Positions 47,658 through 56,521 are shown, counted from the stretch's first letter. The stretch is DNA of 64,000 bases from Verrucomicrobiia bacterium (GCA_023953615.1 JAMLJH010000002.1:1166492-1230491); one strand, 5' to 3'. The notes: generated by a model from the sequence alone, not told the origin. Made by a program: numbers and translations.

Positions 47658-49334
47658 ATGCACTTTAATTCACTCAATCTGCTCGATTACTCCATTCTGG
47701 GGATTTATCTCGTTTTCGTGGTGGGCATCGGCTTCGCCTTGAAACGCTTCACGCGAAGCGCCGAGGATTTCTTTCTTTCCGGTCGCGCCATTCCGGGTTG
47801 GGTGACCGGTCTGGCGTTCATCTCAGCCAACCTGGGCGCGCAGGAACTGATCGGCATGGCGGCTTCGGGTGCGGAATACGGCATCATGACGTCGCACTTT
47901 TACTGGGTGGGCGCGATTCCCGCGATGGTGTTTCTCGGCATCTTCATGATGCCGATGTACTACGGCTCGAAGGCGAAGTCCGTGCCCGAATATCTCAAGA
48001 TGCGTTACGACGAACGGACGCGCGCGTTCAACTCGATTTCCTTCGCGTTCATGGCGATTTTTTCCTCGGGCATTTCCATGCACGCCCTGGCCGATCTGCT
48101 CGACGCGCTGTTGGGTTGGAATTATTACGTTTGCCTCGTGGTAACTTCCGTCATCGTGCTGGCCTACGTGCTTAAAGGCGGCTTGAGTTCGGCCATTTAC
48201 AACGAGGTGCTGCAATTCTTCATGATCGTGTTCGGCATCGCGCCCCTGGCGTATCTGGCGTTGAAAGACATTGGCGGTTGGGAAGGTTTGGTGGCGAAAT
48301 TGGATTCAGGGCGCATGCACTCGTGGGCCGAAGCCGGCGGCACGAACAATCCGCTTGGCGTGCCCTGGTACGGCATTCTGTTCGGCCTCGGTTTTGTGCT
48401 CTCCTTCGGCTACTGGTGTACGAACTTTGCCGAGGTGCAACGCGCGCTGGCGGCCAATTCGATGGGTGCCGCGCGGCGCACGCCGATCATTGGCGCGATC
48501 CCGAAAATGTTGTTTCCGGCCATCATCATCCTGCCCGGCATGATTGCGTATGGTTTGACGAGTGACGCCGTTGCCGGCGGTTATTCCATCCCGTTGCGCG
48601 ATGGCGCGTTGAATTACAATCAAGTGCTGCCTTCGATGATTTTTCACTACTTCCCGAACGGGCTGTTGGGTTTGGCGCTCACGGCGCTGATGGCTTCGTT
48701 CATGTCCGGCATGGCCGCCAACGTCACGGCGTTCAACACCGTCTGGACTTATGATCTCTACCAAACCATCGGTGGAAAAAAGAGCGATGCCGAACTGTTG
48801 AGCATGGGTAAAATCGCGACGGTGGGCGGCATTATTCTGGCAATGGGTTCGGCGTTGATTGCGTCGAAATACAACAACATCATGTCCATTCTGCAACTGG
48901 TATTCGGCTTCGTAAACGCGCCGTTGTTCGCGACATTCCTGCTGGGTATGTTCACCCGACGCTCGAATAACACCGGAGCGTTCTGGGGCTTGATGGTGGG
49001 CACCACGTCCGCCGTTGTGTTTCACGGACTCTGCTTCGCCACTGGCAATCCGGCGGGAATCAAGGGCGGCTGGCTCAGTCCGATAATCGAGTTTCCAAAG
49101 GAAATGTCGCAAAGCTTCTGGGTGGCCATCGTCGCCTTCTCCGTCACGTTCATGGTCAACGCTGTTTTGTCCCTCGCCACCCAGCGCAATAAGAGCGACG
49201 CGGAACTGCGTGGCTTGGTCTATTCGCTCACGGAAAAACAACGCGGCCACGAGGATCACTGGCTGGCGCGGCCCGCCGTGCTGGGATCAATCGTCATGGT
49301 GGCGGTGATCATTTTGAACCTTCTATTCTGGTAA
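47658..49334 (+). CDS. SSS-family sodium:sugar symporter
   Basis: Predicted 558 residues with about 14 spans. AEDFFLSGRAIPGWVTGLAF and ISANLGAQELIGMAASG are the N-terminal SSS signature, and YWCTNFAEVQRALAANSMGA is conserved in SGLT-like members. It imports a solute, probably galactose or glucose given its neighbours, together with Na+. The next gene, 19 bases on, encodes a small membrane companion. Confidence 0.93.
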   Translation: MHFNSLNLLDYSILGIYLVFVVGIGFALKRFTRSAEDFFLSGRAIPGWVTGLAFISANLGAQELIGMAASGAEYGIMTSHFYWVGAIPAMVFLGIFMMPMYYGSKAKSVPEYLKMRYDERTRAFNSISFAFMAIFSSGISMHALADLLDALLGWNYYVCLVVTSVIVLAYVLKGGLSSAIYNEVLQFFMIVFGIAPLAYLALKDIGGWEGLVAKLDSGRMHSWAEAGGTNNPLGVPWYGILFGLGFVLSFGYWCTNFAEVQRALAANSMGAARRTPIIGAIPKMLFPAIIILPGMIAYGLTSDAVAGGYSIPLRDGALNYNQVLPSMIFHYFPNGLLGLALTALMASFMSGMAANVTAFNTVWTYDLYQTIGGKKSDAELLSMGKIATVGGIILAMGSALIASKYNNIMSILQLVFGFVNAPLFATFLLGMFTRRSNNTGAFWGLMVGTTSAVVFHGLCFATGNPAGIKGGWLSPIIEFPKEMSQSFWVAIVAFSVTFMVNAVLSLATQRNKSDAELRGLVYSLTEKQRGHEDHWLARPAVLGSIVMVAVIILNLLFW

Positions 49335-49353
49335 CTTTTAACGCCCCATTCAC

Positions 49354-49554
49354 ATGCAATTCGACCTGCGCTTACCCATCGGAATTTTGTTCAGCATTTA
49401 CGGCGTGCTGCTCGTGATTTACGGCTTGATCGGGGGCAAGGAACAATACACTCGCTCGCTGAACATCAACGTCAACCTGGTCTGGGGCGTCGTCATGCTG
49501 GTCTTCGGTTTGGCGATGTGGTTCTTCGCCCGCCGTGGCGCAAAAAAATCCTGA
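49354..49554 (+). CDS. Small membrane protein accompanying the symporter
   Basis: Predicted 66 residues with two membrane spans (ILFSIYGVLLVIYGLIGG and VNLVWGVVMLVFGLAMWFF) and a basic C-terminus (ARRGAKKS). It starts 19 bases after the SSS symporter and is probably its accessory or folding partner. I do not recall a named family with certainty. Confidence 0.75.
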   Translation: MQFDLRLPIGILFSIYGVLLVIYGLIGGKEQYTRSLNINVNLVWGVVMLVFGLAMWFFARRGAKKS

Positions 49555-49639
49555 GCCAACCGAGCGCGAAACTCCCTGCTGCAGTCAGTTTGGGGCTTCG
49601 GCCTTGCGACCTTAACCGGTTCGTTTCTATAATCTTCGC

Positions 49640-50947
49640 GTGCTGGATATCCGACTGATCCGAGAGAAACCCGATTTTGTCCGCGAACGCCTCGTCACGC
49701 GAGGAGCGGGAGACGAACGATTGATTGACGAGATTCTGCACGCGGACGAACAGCGGCGCAAAGCGTTGGCCGAAGTCGAGTCACTCAAGGCCGCGCGGAA
49801 CCGGGTCTCCAAGGAAATCGGCGCTTTGATGGCGCAGCAAAAGCGTGATGCGGCCGAAGCGAAAAAAGCCGAGACCAAGGATTTGGGCGATAAGATTGCC
49901 GCGCTCGATGCGCAAGCCAAAGCGGCCGAGGCGCGGCGCGATGAGCGATTGCTGAGCCTGCCAAACCTGCCGCATGCATCGGTCGCCGTCGGTAAAACGG
50001 CGGCGGATAATCCCGAGGTGCGCCAGTTTGGACAAAAGCGCGAATTCACCTTCAAGCCCCGAACGCACGTGGAATTGTGCGAGCACTTGAAGTTGATTGA
50101 TTTTGCCCGCGCCACCAAGTTGTCCGGCAGCGGCTTTCTGCTTTACACGCATTGGGGCGCGAAACTGGAGCGCGCGCTGATCCAATTTCTGCTCGATCTG
50201 CACACGCAAGAGCATCACTACACTGAAATTTCGCCGCCGTTCATGGTCGGCCCGGAATGTCTTGTTGGCGTCGGCCAATTTCCGAAATTTCGCGATCAAT
50301 ACTACGGCGTGGCCGAGGGCGATAAAACCGAGGCGCTGGGCAAGCTTTACCTGATTCCCACCGCGGAAACGCCCATCGCAAACATTCACCGCGATGAACT
50401 GCTGGCCGAGAGCCAACTGCCGATCTACTACTGCGGCTACACTCCGTGTTTTCGCGGCGAGGCGGGCGCGGCGGGCGTGGGCACGCGCGGCATGATCCGC
50501 GTGCATCAATTTGACAAGGTGGAGCTGATCAAGGTGGTGAAACCGGAAGACGGTTATGCCGAGCACGAGCAAATGCTCACTCACGCCGAGCGCGTGTTGC
50601 AACGCCTCGAGCTGCATTACCGTGTGGTGCAGCTTTGCACCGGCGACATGGGGTTTGCCAGCGCCAAGACCTATGACCTCGAGGTTTGGGCGCCAGGGCA
50701 GGGGAGCTACCTCGAAGTTTCATCGGTTTCCAACTGCGAGGATTTTCAGGCGCGACGGATGAATTTGCGCTTCAAATCCGAGTCCGGCGAAAACCGCTTT
50801 CCGCACATTCTCAATGGCAGCGGCACCGCTCTCGCCCGACTGTTTGTTGCGCTCATCGAAACCCACCAACAAGCGGATGGGAGTGTGACCATCCCCGCGC
50901 CGTTGCAAACCTATCTCGGCACGGACGTCATCCGGTGCGTGGCGTGA
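49640..50947 (+). CDS. serS: Seryl-tRNA synthetase
   Basis: Predicted 435 residues, starting with GTG at 49640 (MLDIRLIREKPDFV, the family N-terminus). The N-terminal coiled coil that grips tRNA-Ser spans about 25-110. The class II core shows LIPTAETPIANIHRDE (motif 2 region), CGYTPCFRGEAGAAG and motif 3 text near the C-terminus (NGSGTALARLFVALIE). It charges tRNA-Ser. The glgA start overlaps its stop. Confidence 0.96.
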   Translation: MLDIRLIREKPDFVRERLVTRGAGDERLIDEILHADEQRRKALAEVESLKAARNRVSKEIGALMAQQKRDAAEAKKAETKDLGDKIAALDAQAKAAEARRDERLLSLPNLPHASVAVGKTAADNPEVRQFGQKREFTFKPRTHVELCEHLKLIDFARATKLSGSGFLLYTHWGAKLERALIQFLLDLHTQEHHYTEISPPFMVGPECLVGVGQFPKFRDQYYGVAEGDKTEALGKLYLIPTAETPIANIHRDELLAESQLPIYYCGYTPCFRGEAGAAGVGTRGMIRVHQFDKVELIKVVKPEDGYAEHEQMLTHAERVLQRLELHYRVVQLCTGDMGFASAKTYDLEVWAPGQGSYLEVSSVSNCEDFQARRMNLRFKSESGENRFPHILNGSGTALARLFVALIETHQQADGSVTIPAPLQTYLGTDVIRCVA

Positions 50948-52401
50948 GAATTTTACTCGCCAGTTCAGAGGTTCATCCCTACTCGAAAACCGGCGGGCTG
51001 GGCGACTCCGTGGGCGCCCTGGGTAAAGCCCTGGCCCGAACGGGCCATCAGGTCGTCACCGTTACGCCATTACATCGCGGCATCCGGGAAAATTTTGACG
51101 GCCTCCGCCGGGTGGATTGGCGCTTCAATCTACCGCTGGGCAAGCGCCAGGTGGACGCCCAACTGCTCGCGTTGGACGTTGCTCCACGCCACACCGTTTA
51201 TTTCATAGACCAACCGGAATTTTTCGATCGGGCGGGACTCTACAATGATGGTCAGCACGATTACGCAGACAACGCCGAACGCTTCATCTTTTTCTCCAAG
51301 TGCGTCGTTCATCTGGCGCGCTATTTGCCATTCAAACCGGAAGTCGTCCACGTTCACGATTGGCCGGTCGGCTTGGTGCCGTTGCTGGCCAAAACGGAGC
51401 ACGAAATCGCACCGTGGCCGGACTTTCCGCGGTTTTGTTTGACGATTCATAATCTGGCCTATCAAGGTGTTTTTCCACGTCCGGCCTTTGATCTTACCAA
51501 TCTGCCAGTGAAATGTTTCAATGTTGAAACCACCGAGTTTTACGGGCAGCTAAATTGTCTCAAAGCCGGAATTGCCACGGCGGATGTCGTCACCACCGTC
51601 AGCCCGCGGTACGCGCGGGAAATCACCACCGAACCGTTCGGCGCGGGACTGGACGGACTGTTGCGCCGCCGTCGGGCTGATCTGATCGGAATTCTTAATG
51701 GCGTGGATTACGATGAATGGAATACGATCAACAATCCATTCCTATCCGCTTCCTACAATGCCGCCGATCTGGCCGGCAAGGCGATCTGCAAGCGCGCATT
51801 GCAAAAACGGTTTCAATTAGAGGTGGATTCCAAGCTGCCGCTATTTGGCAATGTCAGCCGGTTGGTCGCACAAAAAGGCGTTAATCTCATGCTTGGCGCG
51901 TTGGAGCAAGCCTTCGCCGCGCCTATCCCGATGCAGTTTGTCATGCTGGGCAGCGGCGATCAAAAATTCGAAATGGCGTTGCGCGATTTGGCCGCCCGAT
52001 ATGTCGGACGGATTGGCCTCCAATTCGGCTACGATCAGGGCTTGGCCCATCAAATCGAAGCCGGCAGCGATTTCTTCCTCATGCCGTCGCGATTTGAACC
52101 TTGCGGATTGAATCAACTTTACAGTCTCCGCTACGGCGCGATTCCGATTGTACGCCGCACCGGAGGATTGGATGACACCGTGATTGATGCCACCGATAAT
52201 TCAGCGCAAGCCAACGGCATTAAATTCGATGCGGCTGAATCATCGGCCTTGCTCAAAGCCATCCAGAAGGCGTGGCTGCTATTTCAAGACGCTAAATTAT
52301 TAAAGCGTTTCCGGCTGAACGGAATGAGAGCCGATTTTTCTTGGGAACAGGTGGTGACGGCTTTAGAAGCTGCTTATCGCAATGACTCACGCCTGCAATG
52401 A
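50944..52401 (+). CDS. glgA: Glycogen synthase (GT5, ADP-glucose type)
   Basis: Predicted 485 residues from GTG at 50944, overlapping the serS stop as GTGA. RILLASSEVHPYSKTGGLGDSVGAL carries the KTGGL motif that binds ADP-glucose; VHVHDWPVGLVP, TIHNLAYQG, GILNGVDYDEW and PSRFEPCGLNQLYSLRYG are the other GT5 marks. It extends alpha-1,4-glucan from ADP-glucose. Its stop codon (52399-52401) directly abuts the left phage attachment site, so the prophage took only untranslated sequence. Confidence 0.95.
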   Translation: MRILLASSEVHPYSKTGGLGDSVGALGKALARTGHQVVTVTPLHRGIRENFDGLRRVDWRFNLPLGKRQVDAQLLALDVAPRHTVYFIDQPEFFDRAGLYNDGQHDYADNAERFIFFSKCVVHLARYLPFKPEVVHVHDWPVGLVPLLAKTEHEIAPWPDFPRFCLTIHNLAYQGVFPRPAFDLTNLPVKCFNVETTEFYGQLNCLKAGIATADVVTTVSPRYAREITTEPFGAGLDGLLRRRRADLIGILNGVDYDEWNTINNPFLSASYNAADLAGKAICKRALQKRFQLEVDSKLPLFGNVSRLVAQKGVNLMLGALEQAFAAPIPMQFVMLGSGDQKFEMALRDLAARYVGRIGLQFGYDQGLAHQIEAGSDFFLMPSRFEPCGLNQLYSLRYGAIPIVRRTGGLDDTVIDATDNSAQANGIKFDAAESSALLKAIQKAWLLFQDAKLLKRFRLNGMRADFSWEQVVTALEAAYRNDSRLQ

Positions 52402-52429
52402 ACTAAACATAACTTACAATCAATAACCG
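52402..52429. other. attL: left half of the integration site (host dif left arm)
   Basis: Left host arm ACTAAACATAA (52402-52412) and centre CTTACA (52413-52418) are followed by a phage-derived, poorly matching right arm (52419-52429). AAACATAACTTACA (52405-52418) is repeated at 59449-59462. The left arm matches 9 of 11 bases of the XerD-side arm of E. coli dif read in this direction. Confidence 0.7.
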
Positions 52430-52750
52430 CAAAGTTTTGATGCCCAATAGTTTACTGGTCTAAAATTTTTCGCTCTTACCGGGTTGACAGTCCGGTTTCT
52501 TCGCCTTTTTTTTGTCATCCGTCATTCCGTGCCCGCCCGCCGTCGCCTGCTACATGGTCACGCCAGAGATGGCAGGGGACTGCTAAAGCCCCGCCAAAGT
52601 TCGCCCCGTTTCCCCCTTCTCACTTTGTCAGGTCTTTAGCTTCCCCTCAGATCACAAAGCGCAGCCGCGCAGGGCGTGACCACTCCGCACAGGTGAAGGC
52701 GACGGCGAGACAGGCAACGGGAAAGACTCAATTCCTGCAAAAAAAAAGCT
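52419..52750. other. Phage non-coding segment next to attL
   Basis: About 330 bases without a gene. ACCGG/CCGGT around a nine-base loop at 52479-52497, followed by T-rich sequence to 52513, resembles a rightward terminator. TTGACA at 52484 sits inside that loop. The A-run before 52751 is the only translation cue for the next gene. Confidence 0.4.
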
Positions 52751-53005
52751 ATGAAACCAGAAAATCAAAACGAGAAGGCTCAGGCAAACTCGACACAGGA
52801 AAAACCCAAATGCACGGAAGCCGACGTTCTTCTCACGACGCACCTCGACATTCAATTCACACCTGACGGACTGATAATGAGTAGAACAGGATGGGCAATC
52901 ATACCCTTCGACGGGCGAAACACAGAACTGTATTGCTCCCAAGCCTTCGCACAACTCAGGGCGCAGCAATTGGCTAACAAATCCGGGGGAAAGGTCATTC
53001 GATGA
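52751..53005 (+). CDS. Phage hypothetical protein, plus strand
   Basis: Predicted 84 residues (MKPENQNEKAQANSTQEK then a globular part TTHLDIQFTPDGLIMSRTGW). No family is recognised. There is no clear ribosome site, but an A-rich tract precedes it. It runs opposite to the structural genes and overlaps the next gene by ATGA, so the two form a small early or regulatory unit. Confidence 0.55.
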   Translation: MKPENQNEKAQANSTQEKPKCTEADVLLTTHLDIQFTPDGLIMSRTGWAIIPFDGRNTELYCSQAFAQLRAQQLANKSGGKVIR

Positions 53006-53214
53006 ACCCTCAGCTACTAGAAGTCGGCGAAATCGTGCAAATCGTCTTAGCTCTTGAAGATCGCGCAAAACACTGCCAAGAGAAAATCCACCACCACGGC
53101 AGCACGCACCCGGACGAATACTACCAAGCCACAAGCGAAGCCTGCACCAAACTGGCCGAGAAGATCAGGACGCACAACATCACACTAACCCCACTTCAAG
53201 GGAAAGAGGGTTGA
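53002..53214 (+). CDS. Phage hypothetical protein, plus strand
   Basis: Predicted 70 residues, largely helical (MNPQLLEVGEIVQIVLALED), with a histidine cluster (EKIHHHGSTHPDEYYQ). No family recognised. Its start overlaps the previous gene by four bases and its end overlaps the convergent Zot-like gene by 19 bases. Confidence 0.55.
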   Translation: MNPQLLEVGEIVQIVLALEDRAKHCQEKIHHHGSTHPDEYYQATSEACTKLAEKIRTHNITLTPLQGKEG

Positions 53215-54551
53215 TTGGCCATGAACCGCGCACGCCCGGCCCCTAATTCCGACGTGCGCGGTTCTGGCCTACTCCCAAAGGTTGAAACAGACACGCCGCC
53301 AGACTCCCTCGAGATCGATTCACTGTAAGCCACAGAATTCCAGGGCTGCGCAGACGGGGCAGGGGGAAACACTCCAGGACGAGGCCGCGCTTGCTCATAT
53401 TCTTTCCCGTCGAACCACCACTTGCCAGAATCCAACTTCCGCAAGCCTTCTTTCATCGTTACAATCCGACCGTCCGACAGGATCACCCGCAGGCGACCGC
53501 CTGACACTGCCCAGCCTTCCAGCTTGACCGGGTTTTGCGGTTCCGGCTCGATCATCGGCGGCAATTCCGCCGGCGCAGGCGTGACTCCAACACCGTCCAC
53601 ACCCGGAGCAACATCCGCCGCACTGTGTTGCGTCTGAGGCATAGCAGGCTTCACTCCAAGCGTCCGTTTCATATAGAACTTGAAGCTTCCTCCCAAGACA
53701 TGTGGCAGCATCGCCAGCCCGACAACAAACAGAATCACGCCAATGATCAGCCATACAATCGAAATCCCTTTACGCCGCCGTTTCACATCGGCACCACGTC
53801 CGCCACCAACCGCGACTCCCGCCGACGTATCATAGGTTTGCACTACGCGCACGTCCAAACGCTTAACTGTAGTATGAAACGCACGTGCGGAGGCTGAGGA
53901 GGGTGGCTCGTAAAACGTCCGGACTTGGAAAACTGGAGGCTGACGAAATATCCCCAACCGGCGCAGGCCAAAGTTCGTACAAATCTGCCATTGCTGAGCC
54001 ATGCGATTTATCTGAACGTCAAGATCCTTATGGCTATGACTGACCAGATGCCAATCATCCCCGAATTTGCGATGCTGACGGCCGTAGAATTCCGTTACCT
54101 TCTCTGAATCTTTCCACCGGCGCGACGAGTAACATTTCCAGGCTTCATCTGTAATGATGAACTGTCCAGCACCCATCCGCCCTAAGTCGTCTTTATCGAA
54201 TTGCTCGCCGACAGCATCCCACTTAATTTTGAACCATTCCCCGGTTTCCCGGTCCCGCCGCCACATGAACAAGGTTGAAAGTTCGTTTTCATCCTCGACA
54301 CACAAAAGCCGCCCCGCAGCGACAATGCCAGGACGGATCACGACCGGCTCCGGGAATTCTCGTTTCAAGATCGTCTCACAGTAGGCTTTCAGCCCCATCA
54401 TGATCCGACCGTCTCCAGTGACCCAGGGAGGCACCCGAACAGGTGTTGAAGTTACAATGTCCCGCGAACCCCACAGCCATTCCTCGATTGTCACGGATTG
54501 CTCAAGAAGGCTCTTACCGTTTCCCGGTGGCCCGCTTACGATGGTTATCAT
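53196..54551 (-). CDS. Zot/pI-like inovirus assembly ATPase
   Basis: Predicted 451 residues. The cytoplasmic ATPase has Walker A GPPGNGKS at 7-14 and a Walker B segment FIITDEAW at 131-138; GRQHRKFGDDWHLVSHSHKD near 158-177 is typical of Zot/pI. One membrane span (ISIVWLIIGVILFVVGLAML) lies at about 263-284, giving the usual cytoplasm-in, periplasm-out layout. The periplasmic tail is proline rich, with a small beta domain (WAVSGGRLRVILSDGRIVTM). It drives coat-subunit assembly and extrusion through the envelope. Its start shares a base with the stop of a 47-residue ORF (TAATG). Confidence 0.93.
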   Translation of the reverse strand: MITIVSGPPGNGKSLLEQSVTIEEWLWGSRDIVTSTPVRVPPWVTGDGRIMMGLKAYCETILKREFPEPVVIRPGIVAAGRLLCVEDENELSTLFMWRRDRETGEWFKIKWDAVGEQFDKDDLGRMGAGQFIITDEAWKCYSSRRWKDSEKVTEFYGRQHRKFGDDWHLVSHSHKDLDVQINRMAQQWQICTNFGLRRLGIFRQPPVFQVRTFYEPPSSASARAFHTTVKRLDVRVVQTYDTSAGVAVGGGRGADVKRRRKGISIVWLIIGVILFVVGLAMLPHVLGGSFKFYMKRTLGVKPAMPQTQHSAADVAPGVDGVGVTPAPAELPPMIEPEPQNPVKLEGWAVSGGRLRVILSDGRIVTMKEGLRKLDSGKWWFDGKEYEQARPRPGVFPPAPSAQPWNSVAYSESISRESGGVSVSTFGSRPEPRTSELGAGRARFMANQPSFP

Positions 54552-54694
54552 TAGAAGGAGTCAGCAAATTCTCCGAACTCACGAGCGACTTGAATGAACG
54601 GATAGTATCGCTTCAACCAAACACACATTGACCGCCAGTCCTCAAATTGACGGACAACACGGCGACCGCTCCAAGTGGTGTAGATAATTCTCAT
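54551..54694 (-). CDS. 47-residue phage ORF between coat-like and Zot genes
   Basis: Starts MRIIYTTWSGRRVV and ends EFGEFADSF; soluble, aromatic and basic. It overlaps the upstream gene by ATGA and the Zot gene by TAATG, so it is enclosed in a chain of coupled starts. That position argues that it is translated. No homologue is recognised. Confidence 0.6.
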   Translation of the reverse strand: MRIIYTTWSGRRVVRQFEDWRSMCVWLKRYYPFIQVAREFGEFADSF

Positions 54695-54876
54695 AGTTCA
54701 GGGGAGTGATGCGTGATTTTCCGAACCAGCCGGAAGGTAAAGGCGATTGCACCAAGGGAAAGGCCAAGCCAAAAGCCGCGAAAGAAATAATTATCAGGAT
54801 CAGCGACCGGATCAGGCTCGCCCTGGGCAAAAGCAGAGACAGGCAACAGCAACAAGAGAAACAAAAATTTGCGCAT
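54691..54876 (-). CDS. Small coat-like one-span protein
   Basis: Predicted 61 residues. The signal MRKFLFLLLLLPVSAFA would be cut after residue 17, leaving 44 residues with an acidic front (QGEPDPVADPD), one span (FWLGLSLGAIAFTF) and a basic end (RLVRKITHH). That is the layout of inovirus coat proteins. It starts three bases after the adsorption-protein stop. It may be a minor tip protein (pVI or pVII/pIX role) rather than the main coat. Confidence 0.7.
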   Translation of the reverse strand: MRKFLFLLLLLPVSAFAQGEPDPVADPDNYFFRGFWLGLSLGAIAFTFRLVRKITHHSPEL

Positions 54877-54879
54877 ACA

Positions 54880-56436
54880 TCACCCCACCAAAAAACGGAC
54901 GATTGCTTGAGACACCCATAAGAGACCGCCGAGACTGATTTGATATACCCATGCGCTAATGGATGCCGTAAGCATTAACGCCAACGGAAAGAATTGATTA
55001 GCGAGATAAAGACTTTGAAGGATTGGCGAAGTTGACGCCGTAAAAGGTGAACTAAAGATTGTCGGCAAGTGTCCGGTAGCCCCCGCCCACGTAACCAACG
55101 CCACCGGGATCACGCCCACCGCTACCGTGATTGCTACCGCCATTGCCAACGCCAGACCGGAATTGACATTCGTTCCAAGAACCGTAGTCCCCGCCGACGT
55201 AGCCTGACGGAAACCCCCGGTTGCCATGATCGCCGCAATGGTAATGTGAGTGTTACGCCACACCAAGAGGAACAGGACGCCCCACGTAACAATCCGCCTA
55301 CAGAGAGCAGCCAGATCAGACACCCAACCCAACGAAAACGGGTTCAGGTTGACTTGGAAGGACTGACCACCAGCAGGGACGGTAATTGTCCAGGAGGAAT
55401 CCAACGCAGAGCCAGGATCATCCCACGACGACGGAGCACCGTCCGCCAAACCGTCGAATTGCGCGCGCACACTTTCGGCAGCATCAGCCCCCGCTTGCGC
55501 GTTCGTTCCCGCCGCGTTATTGGTGCCCTCAAACTTCCCCAAGAGTTGCCCAAGCAGGTTCGTGTTGTCGGAATGAAACGCGCCGACGGCACCAATGATG
55601 CCCGCATCATCAAAACCAGTCCCGCCCGGTCCAGTGCCTCCTCTAAGAGTCGCCATTGTATTTTCCTGCACCTTCTGGTTAATCGCATCCAGTTGCTGAG
55701 CCAAAACATTAAACCCAGCTTTTAAGGTATCGTCCCGCGCAGCAGTTGAGGAAGTGCCGTTGAAATTGATAACGCTATTAGTTTGCTGAGAAAAAACTAT
55801 CGAAGGTGTATTGCTCATCACAATAGTTTCTCCGGACGGCCCCATGCCACCGAAAGGCGCATTCGTATTAGATTCAAACAACACCGCAGTTTCCGTTTGG
55901 TTCGTAAAGCTGAAATCTGCGCCATCATCCACCATTGAAACATAATTCCGCTTACTCTCGAAACTCACTTGGCTCGAATAGCCGTTACTGCACACAGTAA
56001 GCGGGATAGACCAAGACCAAGACGCACCTGGACTCAAAATATAAGCACTGTTGTAAAGCTCTTCGCCATCTACGACCGGGTAAACATACTTTTCGCCCGC
56101 CGTTGTATTGGTAAAGGAATAACTGCGCGAAATTTCAACACATTCATTAGTGCCGAAAATAATAAACACTCCGCCAGCATCCGAAGGGAAAACACCAGCT
56201 TGAGGCACTGCTAACGGACCAGACCAAGGCCCAACCTGCAGAAGATAATTACCGGATGCAACGAAGGTAGCAGAATACCCAGATTTCAAATTGCTGATCG
56301 GAGAATTGTAATAGCTGCCGTCATGATAAACGCGGACAGAGGTAGTTATTGGGCCGAAATTATACACACGATAAGTGCCACCAAAAGCGACCCTACACAC
56401 CAGTAAAAAAATCAGATAATACGCCAAACGAACCAT
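54880..56436 (-). CDS. Adsorption/minor coat protein (pIII-like, multi-span C-terminus)
   Basis: Predicted 518 residues with a signal peptide (LAYYLIFLLVCRVAFG). The N-terminal 250 residues are beta-rich, Ser/Thr/Asn-rich and glycan-binding-like in composition. A glycine-rich linker (RGGTGPGGTGFDDAG) is at about 269-283. The C-terminal 150 residues have several hydrophobic spans (about 383-405, 430-455, 480-515). Ff pIII has one anchor; here the tail looks like pIII joined to a pVI-type three-helix membrane protein. It would mediate host recognition and particle release. No ribosome site precedes its ATG, which lies inside the 23-codon ORF, so it probably depends on coupling. Confidence 0.78.
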   Translation of the reverse strand: MVRLAYYLIFLLVCRVAFGGTYRVYNFGPITTSVRVYHDGSYYNSPISNLKSGYSATFVASGNYLLQVGPWSGPLAVPQAGVFPSDAGGVFIIFGTNECVEISRSYSFTNTTAGEKYVYPVVDGEELYNSAYILSPGASWSWSIPLTVCSNGYSSQVSFESKRNYVSMVDDGADFSFTNQTETAVLFESNTNAPFGGMGPSGETIVMSNTPSIVFSQQTNSVINFNGTSSTAARDDTLKAGFNVLAQQLDAINQKVQENTMATLRGGTGPGGTGFDDAGIIGAVGAFHSDNTNLLGQLLGKFEGTNNAAGTNAQAGADAAESVRAQFDGLADGAPSSWDDPGSALDSSWTITVPAGGQSFQVNLNPFSLGWVSDLAALCRRIVTWGVLFLLVWRNTHITIAAIMATGGFRQATSAGTTVLGTNVNSGLALAMAVAITVAVGVIPVALVTWAGATGHLPTIFSSPFTASTSPILQSLYLANQFFPLALMLTASISAWVYQISLGGLLWVSQAIVRFLVG

Positions 56437-56483
56437 AAGGAGAGGCCGATCAAGTAGCCAGCGGTGAATTGTAGATATTCCAT
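56412..56483 (-). CDS. 23-residue one-span ORF (pVII/pIX-like candidate)
   Basis: Begins MEYLQFTAG and ends LWFVWRII, almost entirely one membrane helix with an Arg near the end. It sits after the coat-gene terminator and overlaps the start of the adsorption gene by 25 bases in another frame. Ff pVII and pIX are 32-33 residue one-span proteins encoded near this position. The size makes chance possible, but translation would explain how the adsorption gene, lacking its own ribosome site, is started. Confidence 0.45.
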   Translation of the reverse strand: MEYLQFTAGYLIGLSLWFVWRII

Positions 56484-56489
56484 GATCTC

Positions 56490-56521
56490 AAAGAGAAAAG
56501 GCAGGGGCCGAAGCCCCCGCC
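56490..56521 (-). terminator. Terminator after the major coat gene (UUCG loop)
   Basis: On the minus strand a 9-bp stem (56500-56521, one G-U pair) closed by a TTCG tetraloop is followed by TTTTCTCTTT. It lies 13 bases after the coat-gene stop, the classic place for the terminator that makes coat mRNA abundant. Confidence 0.9.

Noticed and set aside
52484..52512. TTGACA as a sigma-70 promoter for the plus-strand phage genes
   Set aside because: The matching -10 position is a T-run, and the hexamer lies in the loop of a terminator-like hairpin.
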